Origin: DATAOG01 sp963753685
GTDB taxonomy: Bacteria; Pseudomonadota; Alphaproteobacteria; Geminicoccales; Geminicoccaceae
Direction: 5' to 3'
DNA length: 64,000 nt
Assembly (NCBI GenBank): GCA_963753685.1
Contig: CAVWDE010000011.1
Span: 186,001 to 250,000, forward strand
Below the pieces are notes generated by a model, which did not search any database, was not told the origin of the DNA, and saw nothing but the letters and a program-made list of their open reading frames with translations. Both the position numbers and the translations under genes were made by a program. This document shows, piece by piece, positions 40,670 through 51,643 of the stretch (position 1 is its first letter; each line of letters starts with the position of its first letter).

Positions 40670-43600
40670 TCAGCCCGGCTTCGGCGGGCACAAAGCCGCC
40701 AGCATCTCGGGCGCGCTGTTGCGCGACGGCCGCCAGAGGCCGCGCTCGATCGCCTCCTCAAAGCGCAGGGCGATCTCCCCGAGCGCCGCGGGATTGGCTT
40801 TGGCGATGAATTCCCGGACCTGGTCGTCGGCGAGGTAGGCGTCGTACAGGGCGTCGAAGTGGTGGTCCTCGACCACCCGTGCGGTGGCGGCGAAGGCGAA
40901 CAGGTAGTCGACCGTCGCGGCGATCTCGAAGGCGCCCTTGTAGCCATGGCGCATGATGCCGTGGAGCCACTTCGGATTGACCGCGCGCGCACGCACGATC
41001 CGCCCGATTTCCTCCTTCAGGGTTCGGATGCGCGGGGTCTCGGGGCGCGCGTGGTCGTTGTGGTAGATCTCGGGCTGCTGCCCGCCGAGATGGCGGACCG
41101 CGGCGGCGAGGCCGCCCTCGAACTGGTAGTAGTCGTCGCTATCCAGGATGTCGTGCTCGCGGTTGTCCTGGTTGTGCAGGACCAACTCGACCGCGGCCAG
41201 GCGGCGCTCGAACAGGCGGTGCTCGGCCACCCCCTCGGCGCCGGCGCCATAGGCGTAGCCGCCCCAGGCGACATAGGCGCGCGCGAGGTCGGCATCGCCC
41301 TGCCAGCCGCGCTCGTCGATCAGCGCCTGCAGGCCCGCCCCATAGGCGCCCGGTTTGGCACCGAACACGCGATAGCTCGCCCGCCGGCGCGCGACCTCGG
41401 AGGGCACGCCTTGCGCCATCAGCGCTGCCTGGTCGGCGCGCACGCGTGCGGCGATCGGGTTCAGCTCGTCCGGCTCGTCGAGCGCGGCGATCGCCCGCAC
41501 CGCCTGATCGAACAGCTCGATCTGAGCCGGGAAGGCGTCGCGGAAGAACCCCGAGACCCGTAAGGTCACGTCGACCCGCGGCCGATCGAGCAGGCCCGGC
41601 GGCAGAATCTCGGTGCCGCTCACCCGGTGCGAGGCGCCATCCCAGAGCGGTCGCGCGCCGATCAGGGCGAGCGCCTGCGCGAGATCGTCACCGCCCGTGC
41701 GCATGTTGGCGGTGCCCCAGGCCGAGAGCGCGACCGCGCGCGGCCACTCGCCCTGCTCCTGGACGTAGCGCTCGATCAGCAGGGTGGCCGACTTCCAGCC
41801 GAGATGCCAGGCGGCCGGGGTCGGCACCGCGCGGCTGTCAATCGAGAAAAAATTGCGCCCGGTCGGCAGCACGTCGGTGCGCCCGCGGGTCGGGGCGCCG
41901 GAAGGCCCGGGCTCGACGAAGCGGCCATCGAGGGCCTGCAGGACCGCGCCGATCTCGGCGGGGCCACTCTCGAGCACCGCCGGCCGGAGCGTTTTTCCAA
42001 CCTCGTCCAGGACCGCCCCGGTCGCCTGCCAGCCGGGATCTGGCCTCAGAACGCCGCCGACCAGCGCACGGGCCAGAAGCTCCAGGCGCTCGACCGTATC
42101 ACCGTGGCTGCGCCAGGGCTGGTCGCTCAGAGCCTGCAATCTCGGCGGCTTGCGACCCGGCCAGGGCTCGGCCATCGCGCAGTCGAGCGGATCGAAGCCG
42201 GCAAGCTCCAGATCTGCAGCCAGCGCGCGCAGGAGCGAGCCATCGCCGCCCGTCGCCGTGCCGCGCGGCACGCGCGTCAGTGCGACCAGCAGGTCGGTCA
42301 GCTGGTCGCCCTCTGGCGCTCGGCCGAACTCGTGCAGGCCGTCCCGGATCTGCAGCTCCTTGAGCTCGCAGAGGTGGTTGTCGAGCTTGGCGAGTGCTGT
42401 GTCCGAGGCCTCGCCGGGTTCGATGCCAACGTCCCGGTCGAGCCCGAGGCGCCGGCTCAGGGCCAGGATCTCGCCGCGCAGATATGAGGTGCGGCGTGGG
42501 TCGACCCCGGCGGCGTCATAGTACTCGTCGACCAGCCGCTCCAGTTCAGCGAGCGGCCCGTAGGATTCGGCGCGCGTCAGCGGCGGCGTCAAATGGTCGA
42601 CGATCACGGCAGCGCTCCGGCGCTTGGCCTGGCTGCCCTCGCCGGGGTCGTTGACGATGAAGGGGTAAATGTGGGGCAGGGGCCCGAGCACCGCCTCGGG
42701 GAAGCAGTCGGCCGAAAGCGCCAGCGCCTTGCCCGGCAGCCATTCGAGATTGCCGTGCTTGCCCATGTGGATGATGGCGTGCGCGCCGAACTTCTGACGC
42801 AGCCAGGCGTAGAAGGCGAGATAGCCGTGCGGCGGCGGCAGGTCCGGATCGTGGTAGCTCGCGGCGGGATCGATGTGATAGCCGCGCGCCGGCTGAATGC
42901 CGACCACGACCTTCCCGAGCGGCAGCACGGCAAGCGCGAAGGCGCCGTCCACGACATGCGGATCGGCGGCCGGTTCTCCCCACCTTTTCTCGACCTTTTC
43001 TCGAACATCTTCAGTCAGTCGTTGGAAAAATCTGAGGTAATCTCCAATTGGAAGACGTACCCGGATCCGGCGCCGGGCGCGGCCCTCGAGCTGGTTGGTG
43101 ACGCCTTCGAGCAACCTGTCGACGAGGCCCTGGCCGTCCGCCGGCAGGCGGTCAACGCGGTAGCCGGCGGCGGCGAGCGCGCGCAGCAGACGGATCGTGC
43201 TCGCGGGCACATCGAGGCCGACCCCGTTGGCGATCCGGCCGTCGCGGTTCGGATAGTTGGCGAGCACGATCGCGACCCGGCGCTCGGCCGGGGCCAGCTC
43301 GGCAAGGCGCGCCCAGGCGGCCGCGAGCTCGGCGGCGAAGCGGACCCGGTCGGCGACCGGCGCGAAGCCCACGATGTCGGTCTCGGTGCGCGGGTCGAAA
43401 CGGCTCCTGCTCTTGAAGGCAATCGCGCGGGTGAGCACGCGGCCATCGATCTCCGGCAGCGCCACGTGCATCGCGAGATCGCGGGGTGAGAGGCCGCGCG
43501 TGCCGGCGCGCCAGGCGGCCTCGCTGCCGCCCGCCAGCACCAGCTGCAGGACCGGGCGGCCGGGCTCGTCGAGGGGTGTCGGGCGCCTGCGGCCCGGGCT

Positions 43601-44413
43601 CGAGACCGCAAATCCGGTCGCGTTCAGGACCACCGTCGGCGCAGCCTCGGCGAGCAGGTCCTCGACCACCGGTGCCGCGACCGGGTCTTTGAGGCTGACA
43701 GCGAAGATCGGCAAGGCGTTCAGGCCGGCCGCATCGAGCGCCGCGATCACGGCATCGATGGCCGCGAGATCCCCGGCCTGGACCAGGGCGCGGTAGAAGA
43801 TCAGGGCTGCGACCGGTCGATCCTGCCGCCACGCGCGCCGGAGGTCCGCGAGCGTCGGCCGGGGGTGACCCGGCCAATAGAGCCCGGCGCGCAGCAAGGG
43901 CGCCGGCTCCCGCCAGGGCTCGCCGGCGCCGAGCAGGCTCGCTGCATAGACCAGCATCTGCCGGGCGTTGTCGAGGCCGCCCTGGACGCCGTACTGCCAG
44001 AGGCGGTGGCAGGCCTCGGCTCGGAGCGTCGACCAGCCGGCGAGCTCCGGGTCCGGCTGGTCGTCGCCGGGCAGGGCCGCGAGCGGGATGTCCCTTGCCC
44101 GGCAGACCGCCGCCACCTGCTCGAGGCCATAGGCCCAGTAGCTGCGGCCGCCGAGCAGGCGGAGAATCACGAGGCGCGCGTGGGCGATCACCTGCTCGAC
44201 GTAGTGGTCGACCGAGAGCGGATGGTCGAGCTGAAGGAGATTGGCAAGGCGCAGGCTGGGCGCATCCTCGGGCCGGACCGCCTGGGCGGCCGCGAGACAG
44301 GCGAGCTCGGTATCGGCCGCCGACAGGACGACGATGTCGCCGGGCGTCTGGCCGAGATCGATCGCCTCGCCCGCATCCTCGGCCCTGGCGTTTCGGGCAT
44401 TGAGGAGATGCAT
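40670..44413 (-). CDS. cobN: Cobaltochelatase subunit CobN
   Basis: A 1247-aa large subunit of the ATP-dependent cobaltochelatase of the aerobic pathway, which works with CobS and CobT (not in this window). The central part has family motifs AHAIIHMGKHGNLEWLPGKA, PHIYPFIVNDPGEGSQAKRR, and later LSAWGTANMRTGGDDLAQAL and YQFEGGLAAAVRHLGG. Length is normal and the reading frame is unbroken. Its ATG overlaps the cobW stop by one base (TGATG), indicating coupled translation. Confidence 0.96.
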   Translation of the reverse strand: MHLLNARNARAEDAGEAIDLGQTPGDIVVLSAADTELACLAAAQAVRPEDAPSLRLANLLQLDHPLSVDHYVEQVIAHARLVILRLLGGRSYWAYGLEQVAAVCRARDIPLAALPGDDQPDPELAGWSTLRAEACHRLWQYGVQGGLDNARQMLVYAASLLGAGEPWREPAPLLRAGLYWPGHPRPTLADLRRAWRQDRPVAALIFYRALVQAGDLAAIDAVIAALDAAGLNALPIFAVSLKDPVAAPVVEDLLAEAAPTVVLNATGFAVSSPGRRRPTPLDEPGRPVLQLVLAGGSEAAWRAGTRGLSPRDLAMHVALPEIDGRVLTRAIAFKSRSRFDPRTETDIVGFAPVADRVRFAAELAAAWARLAELAPAERRVAIVLANYPNRDGRIANGVGLDVPASTIRLLRALAAAGYRVDRLPADGQGLVDRLLEGVTNQLEGRARRRIRVRLPIGDYLRFFQRLTEDVREKVEKRWGEPAADPHVVDGAFALAVLPLGKVVVGIQPARGYHIDPAASYHDPDLPPPHGYLAFYAWLRQKFGAHAIIHMGKHGNLEWLPGKALALSADCFPEAVLGPLPHIYPFIVNDPGEGSQAKRRSAAVIVDHLTPPLTRAESYGPLAELERLVDEYYDAAGVDPRRTSYLRGEILALSRRLGLDRDVGIEPGEASDTALAKLDNHLCELKELQIRDGLHEFGRAPEGDQLTDLLVALTRVPRGTATGGDGSLLRALAADLELAGFDPLDCAMAEPWPGRKPPRLQALSDQPWRSHGDTVERLELLARALVGGVLRPDPGWQATGAVLDEVGKTLRPAVLESGPAEIGAVLQALDGRFVEPGPSGAPTRGRTDVLPTGRNFFSIDSRAVPTPAAWHLGWKSATLLIERYVQEQGEWPRAVALSAWGTANMRTGGDDLAQALALIGARPLWDGASHRVSGTEILPPGLLDRPRVDVTLRVSGFFRDAFPAQIELFDQAVRAIAALDEPDELNPIAARVRADQAALMAQGVPSEVARRRASYRVFGAKPGAYGAGLQALIDERGWQGDADLARAYVAWGGYAYGAGAEGVAEHRLFERRLAAVELVLHNQDNREHDILDSDDYYQFEGGLAAAVRHLGGQQPEIYHNDHARPETPRIRTLKEEIGRIVRARAVNPKWLHGIMRHGYKGAFEIAATVDYLFAFAATARVVEDHHFDALYDAYLADDQVREFIAKANPAALGEIALRFEEAIERGLWRPSRNSAPEMLAALCPPKPG

Positions 44414-45453
44414 CAGCCGTGGCCGGCGAGCGCCGCCCTGACCCTGCCCTGATCGAGGCCGCGCTCGCCGATCACCACCAGCCGGCAGGCGCGCGGTTCG
44501 CCGGCGCGCCAGGCGCGGTCGAAATGGTGCTGGATGCGATCGCCGACCCCCTGGAGCACGAGACGCATCGGCTTGCCGGCGACCGCGAGGAAGCCTTTGA
44601 CGCGGAGGATCGGGTGGCGGGCGATCGCGCTCTGGAGCGTTGCTACGAACCGGTCGACGTCCTGGAGCACTCCCAGCTCGAGGTGAAAGCTCGAGAAGTC
44701 GTCGTGCTCGTGATCCTCGCCATCGTCGTGATGCGAGGGCCGGGCGTCCAGATCGGCCTCCGCCGCGGCCTCGAGGCCGAGCAGCACGTCGATCGGGAGG
44801 GTCGCGTGGGCGCTCCTGACCAGGCGGACGCCCGGGCGCAGCTCCGCCCGCACGCGGGCATCGACCAGCGGCCAGTCGGACTCCGCGAGCAGGTCGGCCT
44901 TGTTGACCACCACGAGGTCGGCGGCCGCGAGCTGCTCCTCGAACAGCTCGGCCAGGGGACTCTCATGGTCGAGGGCGGGATCGGCCAGGCGCTGGGCCGC
45001 GAGCGCGTCGGGGTCGTCGGCGAACAGGCCGTCGCGCACGGCCGCCGCATCGACCACCGCGACCACGCCGTCGACCGTGACCCGGGTCCGGATCTCCGGC
45101 CAATTGAAGGCTTTGATCAGGGGTTTGGGCAGGGCGAGGCCCGAGGTCTCGATCACGATCTGCTCGGGCGGCTGCGCGCGCTCGATCAGCTTACGCATGG
45201 TCGGCACGAAGTCGTCCGCGACGGTGCAGCAGATGCAGCCGTTGGCGAGTTCGACGATGTCGTCCTCGGTGCAGGCCGCATCGCCGCAGCCCAGCATCAG
45301 CTCGCGGTCGATCCCGATCTCGCCGAACTCGTTGACGATCAGCGCGATCCGCCGACCGTGGCTCTGGCGCAGAAGATTCTGGATCAGGCTGGTCTTGCCC
45401 GAGCCGAGGAAGCCCGTGAACACGGTGGTCGGGATTTTTCCAGCAAGGGGCAT
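44413..45453 (-). CDS. cobW: CobW-type GTPase metallochaperone
   Basis: A 346-aa G3E GTPase. P-loop TGFLGSGKTSLIQN (residues 13-26), the CxCC metal site ELANGCICCTV, and NKADL for guanine binding. A His/Asp-rich loop (SHHDDGEDHEHDDF) near residue 245 can hold metal. Known CobW proteins deliver cobalt to CobN, whose gene follows with a one-base overlap. No SD is obvious; the cobU stop is 13 bases upstream, so coupling is likely. Confidence 0.95.
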   Translation of the reverse strand: MPLAGKIPTTVFTGFLGSGKTSLIQNLLRQSHGRRIALIVNEFGEIGIDRELMLGCGDAACTEDDIVELANGCICCTVADDFVPTMRKLIERAQPPEQIVIETSGLALPKPLIKAFNWPEIRTRVTVDGVVAVVDAAAVRDGLFADDPDALAAQRLADPALDHESPLAELFEEQLAAADLVVVNKADLLAESDWPLVDARVRAELRPGVRLVRSAHATLPIDVLLGLEAAAEADLDARPSHHDDGEDHEHDDFSSFHLELGVLQDVDRFVATLQSAIARHPILRVKGFLAVAGKPMRLVLQGVGDRIQHHFDRAWRAGEPRACRLVVIGERGLDQGRVRAALAGHG

Positions 45454-45466
45454 CAGGCAATCCGGA

Positions 45467-46000
45467 TCATTTGAGGCGTTGGGGGAGGCCGGCGGTCATC
45501 AGAACCACGGCATCGGCCCGCTCGGCAATCCTTTGATGCAGCCAGCCGGCATGATCGACGAACGCGCGCGCCATGGCACCCTCCGGCACGATGCCCTGGC
45601 CGACCTCGTTCGAGACCAGCACCGCGGCCCCTCGCAGGTCCGGCAACACCGCGATCAGACGCTCGACCTCGGCGTCCGCGGGCCGCTTGCGGACCATCAG
45701 GTTGGAGAGCCACAAGGTCAGGCAGTCGACCAGCACCGCCCGGCCGTCCGCGCACTCGCTCGCCAGCGTGCCGACCAGGTCGAGAGGCTCCTCGACCGTC
45801 CGCCAGGTCTGGTCGCGCCTCGCCCGGTGTGCAGCGATCCGCGCCGCCATCTCTTCGTCGAGCGCCTCGGCAGTCGCGACGTAGACCGGCTCGAGGCCGC
45901 TCGCCAGGACCAGCCGTTCGGCGTGGCGGCTCTTGCCCGAGCGCGCGCCGCCCAGGATGAGCGTCAGGCGGGCCAGTGCGGTTCGATCGTCGGCGGGCAT
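45467..46000 (-). CDS. cobU: Adenosylcobinamide kinase / phosphate guanylyltransferase
   Basis: A 177-aa bifunctional CobU/CobP: P-loop LILGGARSGKSRHAERLVL, VYVATAEALDEEMAARIAAH with the guanylylated His, LVDCLTLWLSNLM and VLVSNEVGQGIVPEGAMARA. It salvages and activates cobinamide in nucleotide-loop assembly. First gene of the cobU-cobW-cobN-cobO set. No B12 riboswitch could be recognised in the 158-base gap to the divergent DUF3179 gene. Confidence 0.95.
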   Translation of the reverse strand: MPADDRTALARLTLILGGARSGKSRHAERLVLASGLEPVYVATAEALDEEMAARIAAHRARRDQTWRTVEEPLDLVGTLASECADGRAVLVDCLTLWLSNLMVRKRPADAEVERLIAVLPDLRGAAVLVSNEVGQGIVPEGAMARAFVDHAGWLHQRIAERADAVVLMTAGLPQRLK

Positions 46001-46158
46001 GGGTGAGCTCGATCCCGCGGGGGGCTCGGCCGAGTTCTGGCGGAAGTCGGGCCGGCGGGCAAGCTTGCGGCGGTTCGGTCGCAGTCAAGTGACTTGGTCG
46101 GCGCCCGGGCTTGTGCTTGGCTCCGCCGAAGGTCGTCCCAAGCGAAGGAGCCGCTTCG

Positions 46159-47538
46159 TTGGCCATCCGCCTGCTCGTGCTCGCTTTTCTTGCGCTGGTC
46201 TCATGGCCGCCAGGTGCGCCGCGCGCGGCGGCGGAGCTGTCGGCTGAGACGGTCGACGGCATGGTCCGCGAGCTGTTCGTGCCCGAGCCGCTCGCGCGCC
46301 GGCAGGCGCTGGTGGTGCTCCAGAACCGCGGCAAGCTCGACGTGGTGCCGGGGCTCATCCAGGCGCTGCGCTTCGTCCACGACGGTGCCGACATCGACAA
46401 GACGCTCGCTGCGCTGACCGGGGAGCCCGCGGGCAAGAGCTGGTCGGAGTGGGTGCTCTGGCAGCAGGCGCACCCCGAGATCACGCCGTTTGCCGGCTTC
46501 GATGCCTTCAAGGCCGACGTGATGGCGGTGATCGACCCGAATTTCCGGGAGTTCCTCAAGCCCGGCGTCGCGCACGAGATCCGGCTCGAGGAGATCGTCT
46601 GGGGCGGCGTGCCCAAGGACGGCATCCCGGCGCTGACCAATCCCAAGCAGATCACGCCCGCCGAGGCGACTTACCTCACGGCCGACGAGCTGGTGTTCGG
46701 GGTCGAGATCAACGGCGACGCGCGCGCCTACCCCTTGCGCATCCTCGACTGGCACGAGATGTTCAACGACGTGGTCGGCGGGGTGCCGGTGACGCTCGCG
46801 TACTGCACGCTCTGCGGTTCGGGCATCCTCTACGACACGCGCGTCGCGGGCCGCGCCGAGCCGTTCGTGTTCGGCTCCTCGGGCTTTCTCTACCGCTCCA
46901 ACAAGCTGATGTACGACCAGGCGACCAAGAGCCTCTGGAACCAGTTCACCGGCCGGCCGGTGGTGGGCCCCCTCACGGGCTCAGGCATCGAGCTCAAGGT
47001 GCTGCCGGTGACGATCACGAGCTGGCGCGACTGGCTCGCGGCCCATCCGAACACCCGGGTGCTGTCGCTCGAGACCGGCTTCGATCGCGACTACACGCCC
47101 GGTCAGCCCTACGGTGCCTATTTTGCGAGCGACCAGCTGATGTTCCCGGACCTCGTGTCGGACCACCGCCTGGCGCCCAAGGCCTACGTCTTCGCGCTGC
47201 GCGCGGACGGGCATCAACGCGCCTGGCCGCTGGCCGCGTTCGCGGGCGGCCGGGTGATCAACGATCGGATCGGCGATCTCGACGTGGTCCTGATCGGCGA
47301 CGCTGCGACCCACACCGTGCGCGCCTACCGCTCCGATGGCCGGGCCTTCGAGGCCGGCGCCGATGCCATGACGGTGCGCGCGGACGGCCAGGACTGGCGG
47401 GTCGAGGAGGACGCCCTGCGCGCTCCGGACGGCCGCCAGCTGGAGCGGCTGCCTGGGCACATCGCCTATTGGTTTGCCTGGCAGACCTTCGTCGACGGCG
47501 CGCCGCTCGCCGCGTCGGGCGCGCCGAAGACGCCCTGA
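46159..47538 (+). CDS. DUF3179 domain protein, exported
   Basis: A 459-aa protein starting at TTG 46159, chosen because AAGGAG lies 8 bases upstream and the reading starts a signal peptide (LAIRLLVLAFLALVSWPPGA). The mature part has the DUF3179 core: VFGVEINGDARAYPLRILDW, VVGGVPVTLAYCTLCGSGIL with its CxxC, and TKSLWNQFTGRPVVGPL. Function unknown; proteins of this type are extracytoplasmic. Its 3' side faces pckA; the gap 47539-47807 contains the pckA terminator. Confidence 0.85.
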   Translation: MAIRLLVLAFLALVSWPPGAPRAAAELSAETVDGMVRELFVPEPLARRQALVVLQNRGKLDVVPGLIQALRFVHDGADIDKTLAALTGEPAGKSWSEWVLWQQAHPEITPFAGFDAFKADVMAVIDPNFREFLKPGVAHEIRLEEIVWGGVPKDGIPALTNPKQITPAEATYLTADELVFGVEINGDARAYPLRILDWHEMFNDVVGGVPVTLAYCTLCGSGILYDTRVAGRAEPFVFGSSGFLYRSNKLMYDQATKSLWNQFTGRPVVGPLTGSGIELKVLPVTITSWRDWLAAHPNTRVLSLETGFDRDYTPGQPYGAYFASDQLMFPDLVSDHRLAPKAYVFALRADGHQRAWPLAAFAGGRVINDRIGDLDVVLIGDAATHTVRAYRSDGRAFEAGADAMTVRADGQDWRVEEDALRAPDGRQLERLPGHIAYWFAWQTFVDGAPLAASGAPKTP

Positions 47539-47636
47539 CGCTGGGCATGACGCGAGCGGTTCGCGTCCGCCTCCAGGCTTGGCATCGTCTGCCCAGCAAG
47601 TGAGCACCGACGGCGCGCGCCCGACCGGCCGCTGTG

Positions 47637-47665
47637 AAAAAAGCCCCGCCGCGGTGCGGCGGGGC
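47637..47665 (-). terminator. Rho-independent terminator of pckA
   Basis: On the minus strand a perfect 10-bp stem GCCCCGCCGC / GCGGCGGGGC with a 3-base loop followed by TTTTTT. It lies about 140 bases beyond the pckA stop and faces leftward. The best terminator in the window. Confidence 0.85.
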
Positions 47666-47807
47666 CGGAGTTCAGGAATCGCCCAAGAAGGGAAGCGAGG
47701 ATGGATCATGTCCGGGCGCGCCAGGGGAACGAGATGCGACCGGCACTGCCATCGGCCTTCGAGCACGCAAGTCCCGTGCCAAACCCGGGCGGCGGAACCT
47801 CGCGGAT

Positions 47808-49415
<1,608 letters not shown>

Positions 49416-49509
49416 GGCGTCTGCCTCCTCTGGCGCCATCCACGCAATCCCCATGCCGTGGCCGCCCGGCCACGAGCTGGCAACCTGCCCGCGAAGCCGA
49501 GCGCCGCCA

Positions 49510-50247
49510 TCAGGACGCGGCCGCGAGGCGCGAGCGGGCCGCCCGGGTCAGGCGCACGAGCTCGGCGCGCGCGCTCTCGGCATCCGGCACTGCCTGCGCA
49601 AAAGGCAGGCGAGCGGTATCGTGGCCGCGCCGTAGGTCGCAGCCTTCCGGATCGACCCCGGTCAGCCGCCAGCCGTCACCGGCGAGGCCGAGCAGGCCCC
49701 GGGCGCAGGCGTCGATCGCGTCCTGGTGGTCGTCGTTCATGTGCTGGACGATGTCCGCCTCGCGCGCGCTCAAGGCCGGTGCCGGCGAGACCAGCAGCGC
49801 GTCCGCCTCGAGCCAGTGGATCCGGCCGAAACCTGCGACCAGATGGCCGCGCTCGAGGGCGAGGCGATAGAAGTTGAAATCCTTGAAATCGGCGTACATG
49901 GCCGCGACCGGATGGCGGGCCAGGTAGCGCCCGCGGTGGCCCGGATCGTCGGTCCGCGCGAGCCGTCCCTGCACGGTCACCCGCTCGCCGGCGAGCGGGT
50001 CCTCGCGGGCGCCGGTGTCGTCGAACAGCAAGGAGGCGCGCTGATCGCCCGCGAGATTGCGGGTGTGATCGGCGAGGTCCGAGAGCAGCAGCAGGGGCGC
50101 GCCATCGTGGTCGGTCGCGACGTTCACGAGCGACACATAAGGCGCGCCGGCGGCGTTTCGCAGCAGCGTGCCGAGCGCCGCGCGCGCCACCCGGCGAAGG
50201 ATGCGGCGCACGGCGGCCGCCGGATCGTCCTCGGCCTCAGCAGTCAT
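49510..50247 (-). CDS. HugZ-like pyridoxamine-phosphate-oxidase-fold protein with DUF2470
   Basis: A 245-aa protein. The N-terminal flavin/PNPOx split barrel (ALGTLLRNAAGAPYVSLVNV, PLLLLSDLADHTRNLAGDQR, VTVQGRLARTDDPGHRGRYL) is joined to a C-terminal DUF2470 part (IVQHMNDDHQDAIDACARGL) with the histidine cluster used for heme in HugZ. Heme or flavin binding is plausible, substrate unknown. A clear promoter lies 70 bases upstream. pckA lies downstream, 94 bases from its stop, so the two may be co-transcribed. Confidence 0.85.
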   Translation of the reverse strand: MTAEAEDDPAAAVRRILRRVARAALGTLLRNAAGAPYVSLVNVATDHDGAPLLLLSDLADHTRNLAGDQRASLLFDDTGAREDPLAGERVTVQGRLARTDDPGHRGRYLARHPVAAMYADFKDFNFYRLALERGHLVAGFGRIHWLEADALLVSPAPALSAREADIVQHMNDDHQDAIDACARGLLGLAGDGWRLTGVDPEGCDLRRGHDTARLPFAQAVPDAESARAELVRLTRAARSRLAAAS

Positions 50248-50316
50248 CGGTCGCGGTCGGCGATGGCATCGACAAGGTCAACCTGGCGCCAGTCATGAAA
50301 TCGGTCGATGCAACTT

Positions 50317-50344
50317 ATTATAGTATTTAGGGGTCATTTTGCAA
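50317..50344 (-). promoter_or_regulatory. Sigma-70-type promoter of the HugZ-like gene
   Basis: On the minus strand TTGCAA, 16 bases, TATAAT (perfect -10). It stands in an AT-rich patch, about 70 bases before the ATG. Confidence 0.7.
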
Positions 50345-50444
50345 CTCCAATCGCCAGGACGCGGCGCTTGCCAGGCGCACAGCGGTGCGCGTAGGTTCGC
50401 GAGGCCTATGTTGCAGTGCAATAGCGGCCAAGGAGAGCAGCATC

Positions 50445-51524
50445 GTGTCAGAACTTGGTGCGTGTGTGCCGGAACCAGCCATCGCCCCCCCGCCAGCCGT
50501 CGTCCCAGCCATCGTCTATGACACCATTGAGCTACAGATCGACGACGAGCCACGCGAGCTGGCGCCGGGCCTGACCGGGGTCCGCTTCGCGCTGCCCTTC
50601 GCCCTCGATCATGTCAACGTCTGGCTGCTCGAAGATGTTCCCGGCTGGACGATCATCGACACTGGCGTCGCTGACGAACGCAGCCGGGACCGCTGGCGCC
50701 AGTTGCTCGAGGGTGTCATGGCCTGCCGGCCGGCCCTGCGGGTTCTGGCGACCCATTTCCATCCCGATCACCTGGGGCTCGCCGGCTGGCTCTGTGCGCA
50801 GACCGGGGCGGAGCTGTTCGCGAGCCACAGCGAATGGCTGGCCGGCCGGCTGCTGGCGCTGGACACGAGCGAGGGGTTCGTCCAGGCGGGGTGCGCGTTC
50901 GACCGGCGCGCCGGGCTCGGGGAGGAGCTGGTCGCGGCGCGGGCGGCGCGCGGCAACCTCTATCGCCGCCGGGTGACGGAGCCGCCGGCCCGGTTCCGCC
51001 GGCTGCGCCACGGCGACCGGTTGCGCATGGCGGGCAGCGAGTGGCGGGTGCTGGTCGGCCAGGGGCACGCGCCCGAGATGATCTGCCTGTTCAGCGCCGA
51101 GCGCAACGTGCTGATCGCGGCCGACCAGATCCTGCCCAAGATCTCGCCGGTCGTGGGCGTCTGGCCGGCCGAGCCGGAGGCCAATCCGCTCGCCGATTTC
51201 CTCGCTACCCTCAAGCATTTTCGCGAGCTGCCCGACGACTGTCTGGTGCTGCCCTCGCACGGCCGGCCGTTCCGCGGCCTGCACGTGCGGATCGATCAGT
51301 TGATCGCCCACCATGCCGAACGCCTGGAGGCGACGCTGGCCGCCTGCCCGCGACCGGTGACCGCGGCCGAGGTCATGCCCCAGCTGTTCAAGCGCGAGCT
51401 GGACACCCACCAGCTGCAATTCGCGCTCGGCGAAAGCCTCGCCCATCTCAACTATCTGCTGGCGGAGGGCCGCCTGCGCCGCTCCCTCGACGACGACGGT
51501 CGGATGCGTTACGCGCGCCGTTGA
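50445..51524 (+). CDS. MBL-fold metallohydrolase
   Basis: A 359-aa metallo-beta-lactamase-fold hydrolase. GTG at 50445 is used: AAGGAG lies 9 bases before it, while upstream codons look random. The metal site VLATHFHPDHLGLAGW is complete, with later ligands in GQGHAPEMICLF and IAADQILPKISP and the final VLPSHGRPFRG. The C-terminal helical part (LFKRELDTHQLQFALGESLA, winged-helix-like) is typical of the lactamase_B group with thioesterase/hydrolase roles. Substrate unknown. Confidence 0.88.
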   Translation: MSELGACVPEPAIAPPPAVVPAIVYDTIELQIDDEPRELAPGLTGVRFALPFALDHVNVWLLEDVPGWTIIDTGVADERSRDRWRQLLEGVMACRPALRVLATHFHPDHLGLAGWLCAQTGAELFASHSEWLAGRLLALDTSEGFVQAGCAFDRRAGLGEELVAARAARGNLYRRRVTEPPARFRRLRHGDRLRMAGSEWRVLVGQGHAPEMICLFSAERNVLIAADQILPKISPVVGVWPAEPEANPLADFLATLKHFRELPDDCLVLPSHGRPFRGLHVRIDQLIAHHAERLEATLAACPRPVTAAEVMPQLFKRELDTHQLQFALGESLAHLNYLLAEGRLRRSLDDDGRMRYARR

Positions 51525-51643
51525 AGACGCGGGCGGGCGGCGGGGGACGTCGACCTGCTATGCCCTCTTCAGGAACACCGCTGGCGACGGCCCGGCCTGC
51601 CTGCCCCGCTCACGCGGTGGCCGGTCGGCGAGCACCCGAATCG

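Noticed and set aside
46001..46158. Possible cobalamin riboswitch before cobU (GTCACTTGACTGCGACC and GCCAGAACTCGG loosely recall its 3' end)
   Set aside because: The defining B12 box and the GCTGCCCCCGCAACTG-like core are absent, and the other cob starts show none either.
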